From Bacteroidaceae bacterium (GTDB taxonomy: Bacteria > Bacteroidota > Bacteroidia > Bacteroidales > Bacteroidaceae), in NCBI GenBank assembly GCA_017642425.1, contig JAGCPB010000020.1:118696-182695 (forward strand): DNA of 64,000 nt, in the 5' to 3' direction. The notes below the pieces were generated by a model. That model saw only the letters and a list, made by a program, of their open reading frames with translations, did not search any database and was not told where the DNA came from. Of the stretch, positions 44,199 to 53,154 are shown piece by piece. Position numbers and translations under genes: made by a program. The first letter of the stretch is position 1, and each line of letters starts with the position of its first letter.

Positions 44199-47100
44199 AT
44201 GAGTCTATACGAAGGATCGGTCAAAAGACCAATATTTACCGCTCTCTGTTTTGTGGCAGTGGTGGTGTTCGGCTTGTTCTCATACTCCAAGCTGCCCATT
44301 GACCAGTTGCCCGACATTGAGTCCAACACCATCATGGTGTTTACGTACTATAACGGTGCCAATGCGTCGGATATAGAGAATAACGTGACCCGCCCGCTGG
44401 AGAATACACTCAACAGCTGCAGTCACATCAAGCATATTACATCACGTTCATCGGAGAACGTATCGGTAATCACGCTTGAGTTTGAGTTCGGCCACTCCAT
44501 TGATGACCTTACCAACGATGTGCGTGACAAGCTGAGTATGATATCCAACTCGCTGCCTGACGGTGCGGGACAGCCCATCATATTCAAGTTCGATACCAGT
44601 ATGATGCCTATCATGCTGCTCTCCGTTCAGGCTGGTGAGAGCCAGAGCGCCCTGTACAAGATTCTGGATGAGAATGTGGTTAACCCGCTGGCACGTATAC
44701 CGGGTGTGGGTACCGTATCTGTAACCGGTGCCCCGCAGCGTGAGATTTACGTATATTGCGATCCCGCCAAACTGGAGGCTTACAACCTGACCATCGAGGC
44801 CATTGCCGCTATGATTGGCTCCGAAAACCGCAGTATTCCGGGTGGTAACCTGGATGTAGGTAACGAGACCTATGCTCTGCGTGTGGACGGCGAGTTCAAG
44901 GATCCGCGTGACATGGCTCACCTGGTGGTGGCATCAATAGGCGGACGTAACGTATATCTGAGTGATCTGGCCGAGATTGTGGACCGCACTCAGGAGCGTG
45001 CTCAGGAGTCTTACAACAACGGTGTTCAGGGTGCCATGATGGTTGTCCAGAAGCAGACCGGTGCCAATACGGTGGAGATTTGCCGTAAGGTGAACGCCGC
45101 TCTGCCGGCACTGCAGAAGAACCTGCCCAGCGACATCAAGATAGGTATGATCCATGACGGATCGGAGGATATCATACAGACAGTAAACTCTTTGGCAGAG
45201 ACTATTCTCTACGCCTTGCTGTTTGTAGTGCTGGTGGTATATTTCTTTACCGGTCGCTGGCGTGCCACAATGGTTGTGGCTATCACCATCCCGCTGTCAC
45301 TGATTGCATCGTTCATCTATCTTTTTGTAACTGACGGTTCACTCAATATCATATCACTGAGTTCACTGACCATTGCCATAGGTATGGTTGTGGATGATAC
45401 GATTGTGGTATTGGAGAACATCACCACCCACATTGAGCGCGGCGCCAATCCCAAGCAGGCCGCCATACACGCTACCAATGAGGTGGCCGTATCGGTTATG
45501 GCATCCACAATGACCATATTCGCGGTGTTCTTCCCGCTCACCATGATGTCGGGTATGGCAGGCGTAATGTTCAAGCAGTTGGGTTGGATGATGTGTATCA
45601 TCATTGCCATCTCTCTGGTGGTGTCACTGACACTGACCCCGATGCTCTGCTCACGCATGCTCAAGCTGGAGAAGAAGGGCAGCCGCCTGCATACTTTCCT
45701 GTACCGTCCCATCCAGAAGGCTCTGGACGGACTGGACCACTGGTATTCACGTCTTATCAATGTGGCAGTGCGTCACCGCAAGACCATCGTGCTCATTGCC
45801 ATAGTACTCTTCGTGGCATCACTGTTCACTGCCGGAAACCTCAAGTCCGAGTTCTTCCCGTCCGATGAGCAGTCGCGTATATCGGCCACCATCTACATGC
45901 CAATCAACACCAACACCAACCGTTCAAGGGCGGTGGCTCAGGAGTTGTCGGATACTTGGATGGAGCGTTATGCCGATGACCTGGTGACCTGTAACTACCG
46001 TGTGGGTGCTGCCGATGAGAACAATACGTTTGCTTCAATGCAGACCAACGGTACTCACATCATATCATTCACCATATCTCTTAAGGAACTGGGTGAGCGC
46101 AGTATTTCATCGGACCAGGTTGTGGCCGAGATGCGTGCCGATTTGAACGCGCGTCCGGAGATAGAGCGTTTTATGGTTGTGGCCGGCGGCGGTATGAGCA
46201 TGGGTGGTCAGTCAAGCGCCGAGTTTGAGATTTACGGTTATGACTTTGGTGAGACCGATAAGGTGGCCGCCGATTTCCTGGCAGCAATGAAGAATGTGCC
46301 GGGTGTTGGTGAGGCCTATATAAGCCGTGACAACTATCAGCCTGAGTATGAGGTGGTGTTTGACCGCGAGAAACTGGCTCAGCACGGTCTGAACCTCTCT
46401 ACGGCCGCCACATATCTGCGTAACCGTATATACGGTGCTACGGCATCATATTTCCGTGAGGACGGTGAGGAGTATTACATAAAGGTCCGTTATGCTCCGG
46501 AGTACCGCACCCAGTTGGAGGACATTGAGAACATTCTGCTTTACGGCAGCGGTACCAACGCAGTCCGCGTCCGTGATGTAGGTCATCTTGAAGAGGTATT
46601 CACTCCGCCTACCATCCAGCGTAAGGACCGTCAGCGTATCAATACCGTTACATGCGTCATTGCCGGCGGTGCCGCCCTGAGTGATGTGGTGGAGGCCGGT
46701 CAGGATGTGATAGCCGGAATGGAGTTGCCCGAGGGCGTAACAATCCAGATTTCCGGTGACTATGAGGACCAGCAGGAGTCATTTGCCGATATGGCCACTC
46801 TGGCACTGCTTATCATCATGCTTGTGTTCATCGTGATGGCTGCCCAGTTTGAGTCTCTCACACTGCCGTTCATCATCATGTTCTCAATACCGTTCGCACT
46901 TAGCGGCGTGCTGATTGCACTTGCACTTACCGGTACATCCATCAACCTGATGAGTATGCTGGGTGCCATAATGCTTATAGGTATCGTGGTTAAGAACGGT
47001 ATCGTGCTCATTGACTATACGGGTTTGTGCCGCGAGCGCGGAATGTCGGCCATTACGGCTACAGTAACTGCCGCCCGCAGCCGTCTGCGTCCTGTACTTA

Positions 47101-47372
47101 TGACAACCCTTACCACTATCCTGGGTATGATTCCTATGGCTCTCAGCCATGGACAGGGATCGGCCTTGTGGCGCCCGCTGGGTATATCGGTAATAGGTGG
47201 TCTTACCGTATCAACCTTGCTGACCCTGATTCTTGTACCTACCCTGTACTGCATGTTCCAGAGCACCGGAATCAAGAAGGCTCGCCGCAAGCACCGCAAA
47301 CAGTTGGAGCTGGCTGCTTTCTGGGCTCAGAACAAGGATCAGTTCATTCATGACAAGACTGCAAAACACTAA
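44199..47372 (+). CDS. RND efflux inner-membrane transporter
   Basis: A 1057-residue pump of the AcrB/MexB (HAE1) type. The N-terminus (VKRPIFTALCFVAVVVFGLF) is the first membrane helix. The proton-relay TM4 segment has two adjacent Asp (LTIAIGMVVDDTIVVLEN, about residues 390-408). Twelve membrane helices flank two large periplasmic loops, and the C-terminal TM10-12 include GIVVKNGIVLIDYTGLCRER. Such pumps exchange protons for drugs, bile salts, dyes or other amphiphiles. The genes are regulated by the upstream TetR protein; the substrate cannot be read from sequence. Confidence 0.96.
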   Translation: MSLYEGSVKRPIFTALCFVAVVVFGLFSYSKLPIDQLPDIESNTIMVFTYYNGANASDIENNVTRPLENTLNSCSHIKHITSRSSENVSVITLEFEFGHSIDDLTNDVRDKLSMISNSLPDGAGQPIIFKFDTSMMPIMLLSVQAGESQSALYKILDENVVNPLARIPGVGTVSVTGAPQREIYVYCDPAKLEAYNLTIEAIAAMIGSENRSIPGGNLDVGNETYALRVDGEFKDPRDMAHLVVASIGGRNVYLSDLAEIVDRTQERAQESYNNGVQGAMMVVQKQTGANTVEICRKVNAALPALQKNLPSDIKIGMIHDGSEDIIQTVNSLAETILYALLFVVLVVYFFTGRWRATMVVAITIPLSLIASFIYLFVTDGSLNIISLSSLTIAIGMVVDDTIVVLENITTHIERGANPKQAAIHATNEVAVSVMASTMTIFAVFFPLTMMSGMAGVMFKQLGWMMCIIIAISLVVSLTLTPMLCSRMLKLEKKGSRLHTFLYRPIQKALDGLDHWYSRLINVAVRHRKTIVLIAIVLFVASLFTAGNLKSEFFPSDEQSRISATIYMPINTNTNRSRAVAQELSDTWMERYADDLVTCNYRVGAADENNTFASMQTNGTHIISFTISLKELGERSISSDQVVAEMRADLNARPEIERFMVVAGGGMSMGGQSSAEFEIYGYDFGETDKVAADFLAAMKNVPGVGEAYISRDNYQPEYEVVFDREKLAQHGLNLSTAATYLRNRIYGATASYFREDGEEYYIKVRYAPEYRTQLEDIENILLYGSGTNAVRVRDVGHLEEVFTPPTIQRKDRQRINTVTCVIAGGAALSDVVEAGQDVIAGMELPEGVTIQISGDYEDQQESFADMATLALLIIMLVFIVMAAQFESLTLPFIIMFSIPFALSGVLIALALTGTSINLMSMLGAIMLIGIVVKNGIVLIDYTGLCRERGMSAITATVTAARSRLRPVLMTTLTTILGMIPMALSHGQGSALWRPLGISVIGGLTVSTLLTLILVPTLYCMFQSTGIKKARRKHRKQLELAAFWAQNKDQFIHDKTAKH

Positions 47373-47384
47373 TCCGGTACAATT

Positions 47385-47678
47385 ATGAAAGCAATATTTA
47401 TAGCATTTGACCAGTCATATACGGAACGTATCATTGACTTGCTTACCACAAACAACTGCCGCGGCTTCTCCATGGTGGAGCAGCTGCAGGGCAGGGGCTC
47501 GGTCAAAGGTGAGCCTCACTACGGCAACCATGCCTGGCCCTCAATGTGCTCGGGCATAATCACCATGGTTGATGACAACAAGGTGGATATAGTCCTGGAG
47601 AAACTCCACGCAATGGACGTAGCGACAGAGAAACTCGGTCTGCGCGCCTTTGTTTGGAATATCGAAAAAAGTATTTAA
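47385..47678 (+). CDS. PII-like small signalling protein
   Basis: A 97-residue cytoplasmic protein with a ferredoxin-like order of strands and helices. MKAIFIAFDQSYTERIIDLL opens with a strand and helix. GFSMVEQLQGRGSVKGEPHY gives the T-loop-type turn with Gly residues and Lys. The last part, VEKLHAMDVATEK-like followed by GLRAFVWNIEKS, completes the fold. This is the pattern of PII/PII-like and CutA-related proteins; nucleotide-binding residues are not obvious. It begins 12 bp after the RND pump gene and so is probably co-transcribed, an arrangement also seen in PII-like proteins near metal exporters. Its stop overlaps the convergent thiL stop by 4 bp. Confidence 0.72.
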   Translation: MKAIFIAFDQSYTERIIDLLTTNNCRGFSMVEQLQGRGSVKGEPHYGNHAWPSMCSGIITMVDDNKVDIVLEKLHAMDVATEKLGLRAFVWNIEKSI

Positions 47679-48730
47679 AGATTGGAAGTCCAACCCTGGG
47701 CTTTCAACTCGACTTCCTGCCCGGATTTGGTAACCAAGTGGCGACCAAGTTCGGGCTTTGTCATGTGGCCGATGAGTTTTACGTCCTTGAGCTGGATGAC
47801 TTTGTCGTGGTCGGTCAGGGGTACGGTAAAGAGGAGTTCGTAATCCTCACCGCCGTTCAGGGCGCAGGTGTAGACGTCCATATTCAGCTCTTCGGCCATT
47901 ACTGCGGTCTGGTAATCTATGGGGATGCGCTCCTGATATACGCAGCAGCCGGTACCGCTCTGCTTGCAGATGTGGATGAGTTCCGATGACAGACCGTCCG
48001 ATATATCCATCATGGCTGTGGGCTGGATGCCTGCCTCACGGAGTTCCTTAATGATATCGCCGCGGGCCTCGGGCTTGAGTTGGCGCTCAAGTAAGTATTC
48101 CTTACCGGCAAAGTCGGGGTTGAAGGGCTCGCCGGCACTGTGCGGGGTGCTGTTGAATACGGCTTTCTCACGCTCCAGCAGCTGCAGACCCATATAAGCG
48201 GCTCCCAGATTGCCCGATACGCAGATAAGGTCATTCTGTCCGGCTCCGTTGCGGTAGACAGCCTTACCTTTCTCTGCCTCACCTATGCAGGTAATGCTTA
48301 TGGCCAGTCCGGTAAGGGATGATGTGGTGTCACCTCCCACCAGGTCCACTTTGTGGCGCTGGCAGGCCAGCAGGACGCCTGCATAGAAATCCTCCATATC
48401 CTCTACGCAGAAACGCTTGCTCAGGGCTATGGATACGGTCATCTGGCGGGGCGTGCCGTTCATGGCGTAAATGTCAGAAATATTGACCATGGCACTCTTG
48501 TAACCCAGGTGCTTGAGCGGCACGTAGGTCAGGTCAAAATGTACGCCCTCCATAAGCATATCAGTTGTTACCAGCACCTCTTTTGCAGGGTCTGAATAGT
48601 CCAGTACGGCACAGTCATCACCTACTCCGTACAGGGTTGAGGCGTTCTGCGGTTTCAGTTCTTTTGTGAGATGGTCTATCAGACCGAACTCTCCTAATTC
48701 TGCTATCTGGGTACGTTTGGTATCTGCCAT
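47675..48730 (-). CDS. thiL: Thiamine-monophosphate kinase
   Basis: A 351-residue enzyme that phosphorylates thiamine monophosphate to the diphosphate cofactor. The AIR-synthase-type fold is recognisable: ELGEFGLIDHL at the start, GVGDDCAVLDYSDPAKEVLV (ATP and Mg2+ binding Asp residues, about 32-51), DMLMEGVHFDLTYVPLKHLG, KVDLVGGDTTSS (about 119-130) and MMDISDGLSSEL (about 224-235). The start ATG 48730 (MADTKRTQ) is preferred over an in-frame ATG at 48769, which would add 13 unusual residues and overlap lpxK. It follows lpxK by 10 bp. Confidence 0.95.
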   Translation of the reverse strand: MADTKRTQIAELGEFGLIDHLTKELKPQNASTLYGVGDDCAVLDYSDPAKEVLVTTDMLMEGVHFDLTYVPLKHLGYKSAMVNISDIYAMNGTPRQMTVSIALSKRFCVEDMEDFYAGVLLACQRHKVDLVGGDTTSSLTGLAISITCIGEAEKGKAVYRNGAGQNDLICVSGNLGAAYMGLQLLEREKAVFNSTPHSAGEPFNPDFAGKEYLLERQLKPEARGDIIKELREAGIQPTAMMDISDGLSSELIHICKQSGTGCCVYQERIPIDYQTAVMAEELNMDVYTCALNGGEDYELLFTVPLTDHDKVIQLKDVKLIGHMTKPELGRHLVTKSGQEVELKAQGWTSNL

Positions 48731-48740
48731 TGTTATTCTG

Positions 48741-49799
48741 TTATTTCTTTTTCCGGAATGATTCCACATGTTCTATGATGGCCTGGCTGTATTTGTCGGC
48801 ATCGCGCAAAAAACTTACGCCTACAGGCAATACATATATCCTGGAGCGCAGGTCAGGATCCAGATTCATGTCTTTAAGGCGCGCCGCATCTTTTGCAGTG
48901 GTCATTATTATGGCTTGCGGCCCCAGGCTTTCCAGTCTTGAAGAGATGTGTTCTATCTCTTTCTTGCTGAAACGGTGGTGGTCCGGGTAGTTCATAAGGG
49001 TAACGCTGTGGCCCATCCGTTCCAGTTCCTGAATCATGAGACAGGGTGAAGCGATGCCTGTCACGGCCAGTACCGGCACCTGGCTCACGGTAAGGGTTTG
49101 CCCAGGGTCGTCAAGCAGGTATGGCCGGCCGTAATCCAGGGTGGTAAAGAATACCTGCTGCTGTGGCTGCACCCTGAGCCTTTGTGCCATGGAGTCCATC
49201 TCTTGGGGCGTCAGGTCACTGGGGCATTTGGTTACTATTATTATATGCGCACGGCAACGGCCCTTGGCACTTTCACGCAGGCGGCCTGCGGGCAGCATGG
49301 CGTCACGTAGTATGTCACGATGCCAGTTTACAAGCAGGATATTGAGTGAAGGGGTGACCTTGCGGTGCTGATATGCATCGTCCAGGATGACTACGTCAGG
49401 ATGGCATAATCCGATAATGCGGTTTATGCCTGTGGTGCGGTCCTCACACACTGCCACATCAAGGTCCGGGAAACGGCTCTTTATCTGCATGGGCTCATCG
49501 CCTATGAGACCGCTGTCCGAATGTTCATCGGACATGATGAACCCCTTTGTGTGACGGCCGTAACCGCGACTTAGTACAACTGTCCTGTATCTGTCCTTGA
49601 TGAGTGAAGCCGTGTATTCCGTGTGCGGGGTCTTGCCGGTGCCGCCCACAGTGATATTGCCTATGTTTATGACAGGAATGCCGAACGATGCGCTTTTAAG
49701 TCTTCCATTGTCATATAAACGGTTCCTTGTGCGGGTAAAAATACCGTATATCCACCCTAATGGACGAAGAAACTGATAAATTCCGGGCTCAGGCTTCAT
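48741..49799 (-). CDS. lpxK: Tetraacyldisaccharide 4'-kinase
   Basis: A 352-residue membrane-associated kinase that phosphorylates the disaccharide intermediate at the 4' position in lipid A synthesis. The N-terminal hydrophobic segment (FLRPLGWIYGIFTRTRNR) attaches it to the membrane. The P-loop is NITVGGTGKTPHTEY (about residues 47-61); VVLSRGYGRHTKGF and VVILDDAYQHRKV follow, as in known LpxK. The ATG at 49799 (MKPEPGIY) is the likely start, since the extension to 49871 passes through the promoter box. It is upstream of thiL on the same strand, with a 10-bp gap. Confidence 0.94.
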   Translation of the reverse strand: MKPEPGIYQFLRPLGWIYGIFTRTRNRLYDNGRLKSASFGIPVINIGNITVGGTGKTPHTEYTASLIKDRYRTVVLSRGYGRHTKGFIMSDEHSDSGLIGDEPMQIKSRFPDLDVAVCEDRTTGINRIIGLCHPDVVILDDAYQHRKVTPSLNILLVNWHRDILRDAMLPAGRLRESAKGRCRAHIIIVTKCPSDLTPQEMDSMAQRLRVQPQQQVFFTTLDYGRPYLLDDPGQTLTVSQVPVLAVTGIASPCLMIQELERMGHSVTLMNYPDHHRFSKKEIEHISSRLESLGPQAIIMTTAKDAARLKDMNLDPDLRSRIYVLPVGVSFLRDADKYSQAIIEHVESFRKKK

Positions 49800-49839
49800 T
49801 TTATCGTGATAATACCTTATCTTTGAATGATAATTGATA

Positions 49840-49847
49840 CAAAAGTA
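49840..49847 (-). promoter_or_regulatory. -7 box for lpxK
   Basis: The minus strand reads TACTTTTG, an exact TAnnTTTG match, 40 bp before the chosen start. It lies inside the longer in-frame extension of lpxK, which argues against that start. Confidence 0.45.
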
Positions 49848-50009
49848 CACAAAATATGGGATATTGGGCACTTTTGTGTCGGTTGGGTTTATTACTGACG
49901 CTCTTAAGACGGCATTTTTACATGTTTTAATAACCTTTGGTTGTTATATTAACTAAAAATGTTGTAATTTGCGCCCGTTTTAGACGCTATGGGAAAATAG
50001 TGCCTGAAG

Positions 50010-50097
50010 GGAAAGATGCTCGAGTGGTTGAAGAGGCACGCCTGGAAAGCGTGTATACGCCAAAAGCGTATCCGGGGTTCGAATCCCCGTCTTTCCG
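50010..50097 (+). tRNA. tRNA-Ser (anticodon GGA)
   Basis: The acceptor stem GGAAAGA pairs with TCTTTCC, with discriminator G. The anticodon stem is CACGC/GCGTG with loop CTGGAAA, giving anticodon GGA (codon TCC). The long variable arm GTATACGCCAAAAGCGTAT is typical of tRNA-Ser, and the T arm is GGGG-TTCGAAT-CCCC. CCA is not encoded. The total is 88 nt. Confidence 0.97.
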
Positions 50098-50121
50098 CGT
50101 ATTGATGCTTAATAGGAGAAA

Positions 50122-50147
50122 GATTAATATAAAAACGATTAATATAA
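50122..50147. repeat. Short direct repeat before exbB
   Basis: GATTAATATAA occurs twice, at 50122-50132 and 50137-50147, spaced 15 bp apart. It lies between the tRNA-Ser and the exbB start and may be a regulatory site. Confidence 0.4.
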
Positions 50148-50167
50148 CTAACTTAAAATTATCTCAA

Positions 50168-50992
50168 ATGAAAAAGGTATTTGCATTTGTTGCAATGATG
50201 GGACTCCTTACTTTCGGAGTAAACCAGACAATCAATGCTCAAGAGACAGAAGCACCTGCCACAGAGGAGGTTGCTCAGGACGATTCAGCTTCAGTTGCTG
50301 CAGCTGATGAGAATGTAGTTGAAGAGGCTGCTCCCGAAGAGGAAGAAGGTGAGGGTCTGCACAAGACTATCAAGGTTAAGTTCATCGAGGGTAGCGCAGG
50401 CTTCATGTCACTCGTTGCCATCGCCATGATCTTTGGTCTTGCTCTTTGCATTGAGCGTATCATTTTCCTCAGCCTTTCAGAAATCAACAGCAAGAAGCTT
50501 CTTGAGGATATCCAGACAGCTCTTGAGAATGGTGATGTAGAAGGTGCCAAGTCAATCTGCCGCGATACACGTGGTCCTGTGGCTTCAATCTGCTATCAGG
50601 GTATGATGCGTATCGATGAGGGACTTGATGTAGTTGAGCGTTCTGTAGTTTCTTACGGTAGCGTTCAGGCTTCAAACCTTGAGAAGAACCTCTCATGGAT
50701 CACACTGTTCATTGCAATGTCTCCTTCACTCGGATTCCTTGGAACTGTGATCGGTATGGTACAGGCATTCGATGATATCCAGAAGGCTGGTGATATTTCA
50801 CCTAACGTTGTTGCCGGCGGTATGAAGGTGGCTCTTATCACAACTATCTTCGGTATTATCGTAGCTCTTATTCTTCAGGTATTCTACAACTACATTCTGA
50901 GTAAGGTTGAGGCTCTTAACACAGACATGGAGGACTCTTCAGTCACTCTGCTCGACATCATCATGAAGTATAACCTGAAGTTTAAAAAGTAA
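50168..50992 (+). CDS. exbB: ExbB/TolQ/MotA-type proton channel
   Basis: A 274-residue inner-membrane protein of the ExbB/TolQ family, which uses the proton motive force to energise TonB-dependent transport. The N-terminus is a signal peptide (FAFVAMMGLLTFGVNQTINA) followed by an acidic Glu/Ala linker (residues about 25-60), a feature of Bacteroidota ExbB not found in E. coli. Membrane helices are at about 76-95, 170-190 and 215-238. The MotA/ExbB domain includes ERSVVSYGSVQASNLEKNLS and SLGFLGTVIGMVQAF. The start is ATG 50168; the open frame upstream overlaps the tRNA and is not coding. It is the first gene of a four-gene unit with two exbD-like genes. Confidence 0.93.
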   Translation: MKKVFAFVAMMGLLTFGVNQTINAQETEAPATEEVAQDDSASVAAADENVVEEAAPEEEEGEGLHKTIKVKFIEGSAGFMSLVAIAMIFGLALCIERIIFLSLSEINSKKLLEDIQTALENGDVEGAKSICRDTRGPVASICYQGMMRIDEGLDVVERSVVSYGSVQASNLEKNLSWITLFIAMSPSLGFLGTVIGMVQAFDDIQKAGDISPNVVAGGMKVALITTIFGIIVALILQVFYNYILSKVEALNTDMEDSSVTLLDIIMKYNLKFKK

Positions 50993-51005
50993 TTAAAAAC
51001 CGATT

Positions 51006-51506
51006 ATGAAAACTGAGAATAAACAAATAAAGGCTCCTTCCTGGATTCTGGGTATTCTCTTCGTGATTTCTGCCGTTGTTCTGGTATTGTTCTACGGCGT
51101 GGGTTACGGAAATACTACATACAGCAACGGAAAGAACCTGACAGATCCTGAATATACCGGACTGTTGCTGATCTGGCTCTATGCTCTCGTGGGCATCTGT
51201 GTTCTATCAGTTCTCGGATTCGGTATCGTTAACGGTTTCAGGAATCTTAAGACCAAGACAAAGGGACAGCAGAGAACAGGTTTTGCCGGCTGGGTATTCC
51301 TGTTTACATTCATCCTGATTGCAGTTTCCTATTTCATGTCAAGCACAACTCCTGTCCGCAAGGGTGACGGCGAGCTTGTCAAGACTGCATGGGAACTTCA
51401 GATCACCGATGTGTGCCTGTACTCAATCTATGCTCTTGTGGTAGTGTCAATAATCTGCTCTATTCTTTCAATGCTGGGCGTTTTCAAGGCCAGAGTAAAA
51501 GACTAA
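51006..51506 (+). CDS. Four-helix membrane protein of the exb cluster
   Basis: A 166-residue inner-membrane protein. Four hydrophobic helices are visible: ILGILFVISAVVLVLFYGVG (about 12-34), LIWLYALVGICVLSVLGFGI (about 55-78), FAGWVFLFTFILIAVSYFMS (about 94-114) and LYSIYALVVVSIICSILSML (about 137-157). It lies 13 bp after exbB and 19 bp before the first exbD-like gene, so it is likely part of the same complex or operon. The family has no known function to me; the position between ExbB and ExbD recurs in Bacteroidota. Confidence 0.85.
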   Translation: MKTENKQIKAPSWILGILFVISAVVLVLFYGVGYGNTTYSNGKNLTDPEYTGLLLIWLYALVGICVLSVLGFGIVNGFRNLKTKTKGQQRTGFAGWVFLFTFILIAVSYFMSSTTPVRKGDGELVKTAWELQITDVCLYSIYALVVVSIICSILSMLGVFKARVKD

Positions 51507-51525
51507 ACAGAAGAGAATCTGAGTT

Positions 51526-52128
51526 ATGGGAAAAGGTAAAAGAAAAGTTCCCGGACTTAACCAGTCTTCGACAGCGGATATATCGTTTATCCTGCTTATC
51601 TTCTTCCTGGTGACCACATCAATGGATATTGACTCGGGTCTTCCCCGTCGTCTGCCGGAGTGGAACCCGGATGAGATGGAACAGGAAATGAAGATCAAGG
51701 AGCGTAACGTAATGACGGTCCAGGTCAACAAGAACAACGAGATCCATGTCAAGAACGGTGTCATTAACAGAGTGATTGATGTCTCGGAACTGAAGGATAT
51801 TGCTAAGGAATTCATAGCAAATCCCGATAATGATGAGAAACTCCCTATCAAGGAGGATTATGATATTGAGGGTTACGGTGTAGTTGTCACAACTGTAAAG
51901 CATGTGATTTCACTACAGACTGACCGTACTACTAATTATGAGATTTATTTCCAGGTTCAGCATGAGCTTTCAAAGGCTTATACTGAGTTGAGAGACGCTT
52001 GGGCCAGGAAGACATTCGGAAAACCGTATGAGCAGTGCGATGACAAGACTGAGCAGCCGGTTGTAAGAGGTGTCTACGCAAACAAGATCTCTGAGGCTGA
52101 ACCTAAACAATATGGTACTGCGCAATGA
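51526..52128 (+). CDS. exbD: ExbD/TolR-family protein, first copy
   Basis: A 200-residue biopolymer transport protein. The N-terminal membrane helix with its Asp (SSTADISFILLIFFLVTTSM, about residues 12-31) is the proton-conducting element shared with TolR and MotB. The periplasmic part (about 40-200) contains NEIHVKNGVINRVIDV and YFQVQHELSKAYTEL. It is longer than E. coli ExbD (141 residues). It overlaps the next exbD-like gene by 4 bp. Confidence 0.92.
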   Translation: MGKGKRKVPGLNQSSTADISFILLIFFLVTTSMDIDSGLPRRLPEWNPDEMEQEMKIKERNVMTVQVNKNNEIHVKNGVINRVIDVSELKDIAKEFIANPDNDEKLPIKEDYDIEGYGVVVTTVKHVISLQTDRTTNYEIYFQVQHELSKAYTELRDAWARKTFGKPYEQCDDKTEQPVVRGVYANKISEAEPKQYGTAQ

Positions 52129-52601
52129 GTAAATTCAGAAGTAATGGAAAAAGGGAAATGCCGGAGTTGAATACTTCGTCACTTCCGGACCTTATCTTTA
52201 CCGTATTGTTCTTCTTCATGATGGTAACTTCAATGCGTGACGTTGAGGTTAAGGTCCAGGTTAAGACCCCTGTAGGCGGATCAGAGATTGAGAAGCTTGA
52301 GAGGAAATCACTGGTGTCGCACATCTACATCGGTTCTCCTTCAAAGCAGTATCGCGCCACTTATGGTGTGGCTCCCCGAATTCAGCTTAACGAGTATTTT
52401 GCTGAGCCGGAAGCTATCCGTGAGTTTGTGATCTCTGAGCGTGAGAGCATGTTTGAGAAGGATAAGCCTCTCATGAAGATGTCTCTTAAGATAGATGAGA
52501 ATGTTCAGATGGGTATTGTAACTGACGTTAAGCAGGAGCTTCGTAAGGCCAAGGCCCTGAACATAGTCTACTCTGCCGGTAGGGATAAGTCAAAAGACTG
52601 A
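52125..52601 (+). CDS. exbD: ExbD/TolR-family protein, second copy
   Basis: A 158-residue paralogue. Its membrane helix starts at NTSSLPDLIFTVLFFFMMVT with the conserved Asp. The rest is a periplasmic domain (SHIYIGSPSKQYRATYGVAP, MSLKIDENVQMGIVTDVKQE). ATGA overlaps the preceding gene by 4 bp. Two different ExbD-like subunits per ExbB are usual in Bacteroidota clusters; they may form a hetero-complex. Transcription ends at the strong terminator at 52625. Confidence 0.9.
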   Translation: MSKFRSNGKREMPELNTSSLPDLIFTVLFFFMMVTSMRDVEVKVQVKTPVGGSEIEKLERKSLVSHIYIGSPSKQYRATYGVAPRIQLNEYFAEPEAIREFVISERESMFEKDKPLMKMSLKIDENVQMGIVTDVKQELRKAKALNIVYSAGRDKSKD

Positions 52602-52624
52602 CAAACTTTTAATAAGTGCTTATA

Positions 52625-52658
52625 AAGAAAGGTCTCTGAATAATCGGAGACCTTTCTT
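52625..52658. terminator. Bidirectional terminator
   Basis: A perfect 12-bp stem AAGAAAGGTCTC/GAGACCTTTCTT with a 10-nt loop, followed by GTTTT on the plus strand and A/T runs on the other. It separates the exb cluster from the convergent folA-thyA unit. Confidence 0.92.
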
Positions 52659-52662
52659 GTTT

Positions 52663-53154
52663 TCAGTTCCTTCTGAAAGTAAGGAAAGAGTAGGGGAAGG
52701 GGTTCCTGTCATCCGCATCATGGTCCTCACGGTTAACCAAATGCCAGCTTTCATCACTTCCAAACTCCGGAAAGAATGTGTCGGCCTGGACAGGTGTGTC
52801 ATGAACCAGTGTTATCTCCAGTTCATCGGCCAGTTGCAGAGCCAGAATGTAGATCTGTGCGCCACCTATTATATATGTCTTTTCATCACGGGTGCAATGC
52901 GTCAGCGCCTCGTCCAGTGATGAATAGACCTCGGCGCCGGGAAATGATAAATCCTTCTGCCGGGTAAGCACAATGTTACGGCGATTGGGCAGGGCGCCCT
53001 TGGGCAGTGACTGGAATGTCTTGCGGCCCATTATCACCGTATTGCCTGTGGTGAGTTGCTTAAAACGCTTAAGGTCTGCACTCAGGTGATAGATCAGGTC
53101 TCCCTTATAGCCTATGGCGCCGTTCTCTGCTATTGCAACAATTATTGTTATCAT
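52663..53154 (-). CDS. folA: Dihydrofolate reductase
   Basis: A 163-residue enzyme that reduces dihydrofolate to tetrahydrofolate with NADPH. N-terminal [20 protein letters not shown] contains the substrate-binding region; [20 protein letters not shown] is the NADPH region and [20 protein letters not shown] the C-terminal signature. The gene starts within the last 4 bp of thyA, so the two are coupled. Together they make dTMP and recycle the folate it oxidises. Confidence 0.95.
   Translation of the reverse strand: MITIIVAIAENGAIGYKGDLIYHLSADLKRFKQLTTGNTVIMGRKTFQSLPKGALPNRRNIVLTRQKDLSFPGAEVYSSLDEALTHCTRDEKTYIIGGAQIYILALQLADELEITLVHDTPVQADTFFPEFGSDESWHLVNREDHDADDRNPFPYSFLTFRRN

Noticed and set aside
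49937-50167. Upstream extension of the exbB frame
   Set aside because: It runs through the tRNA-Ser gene; the signal peptide begins at 50168.
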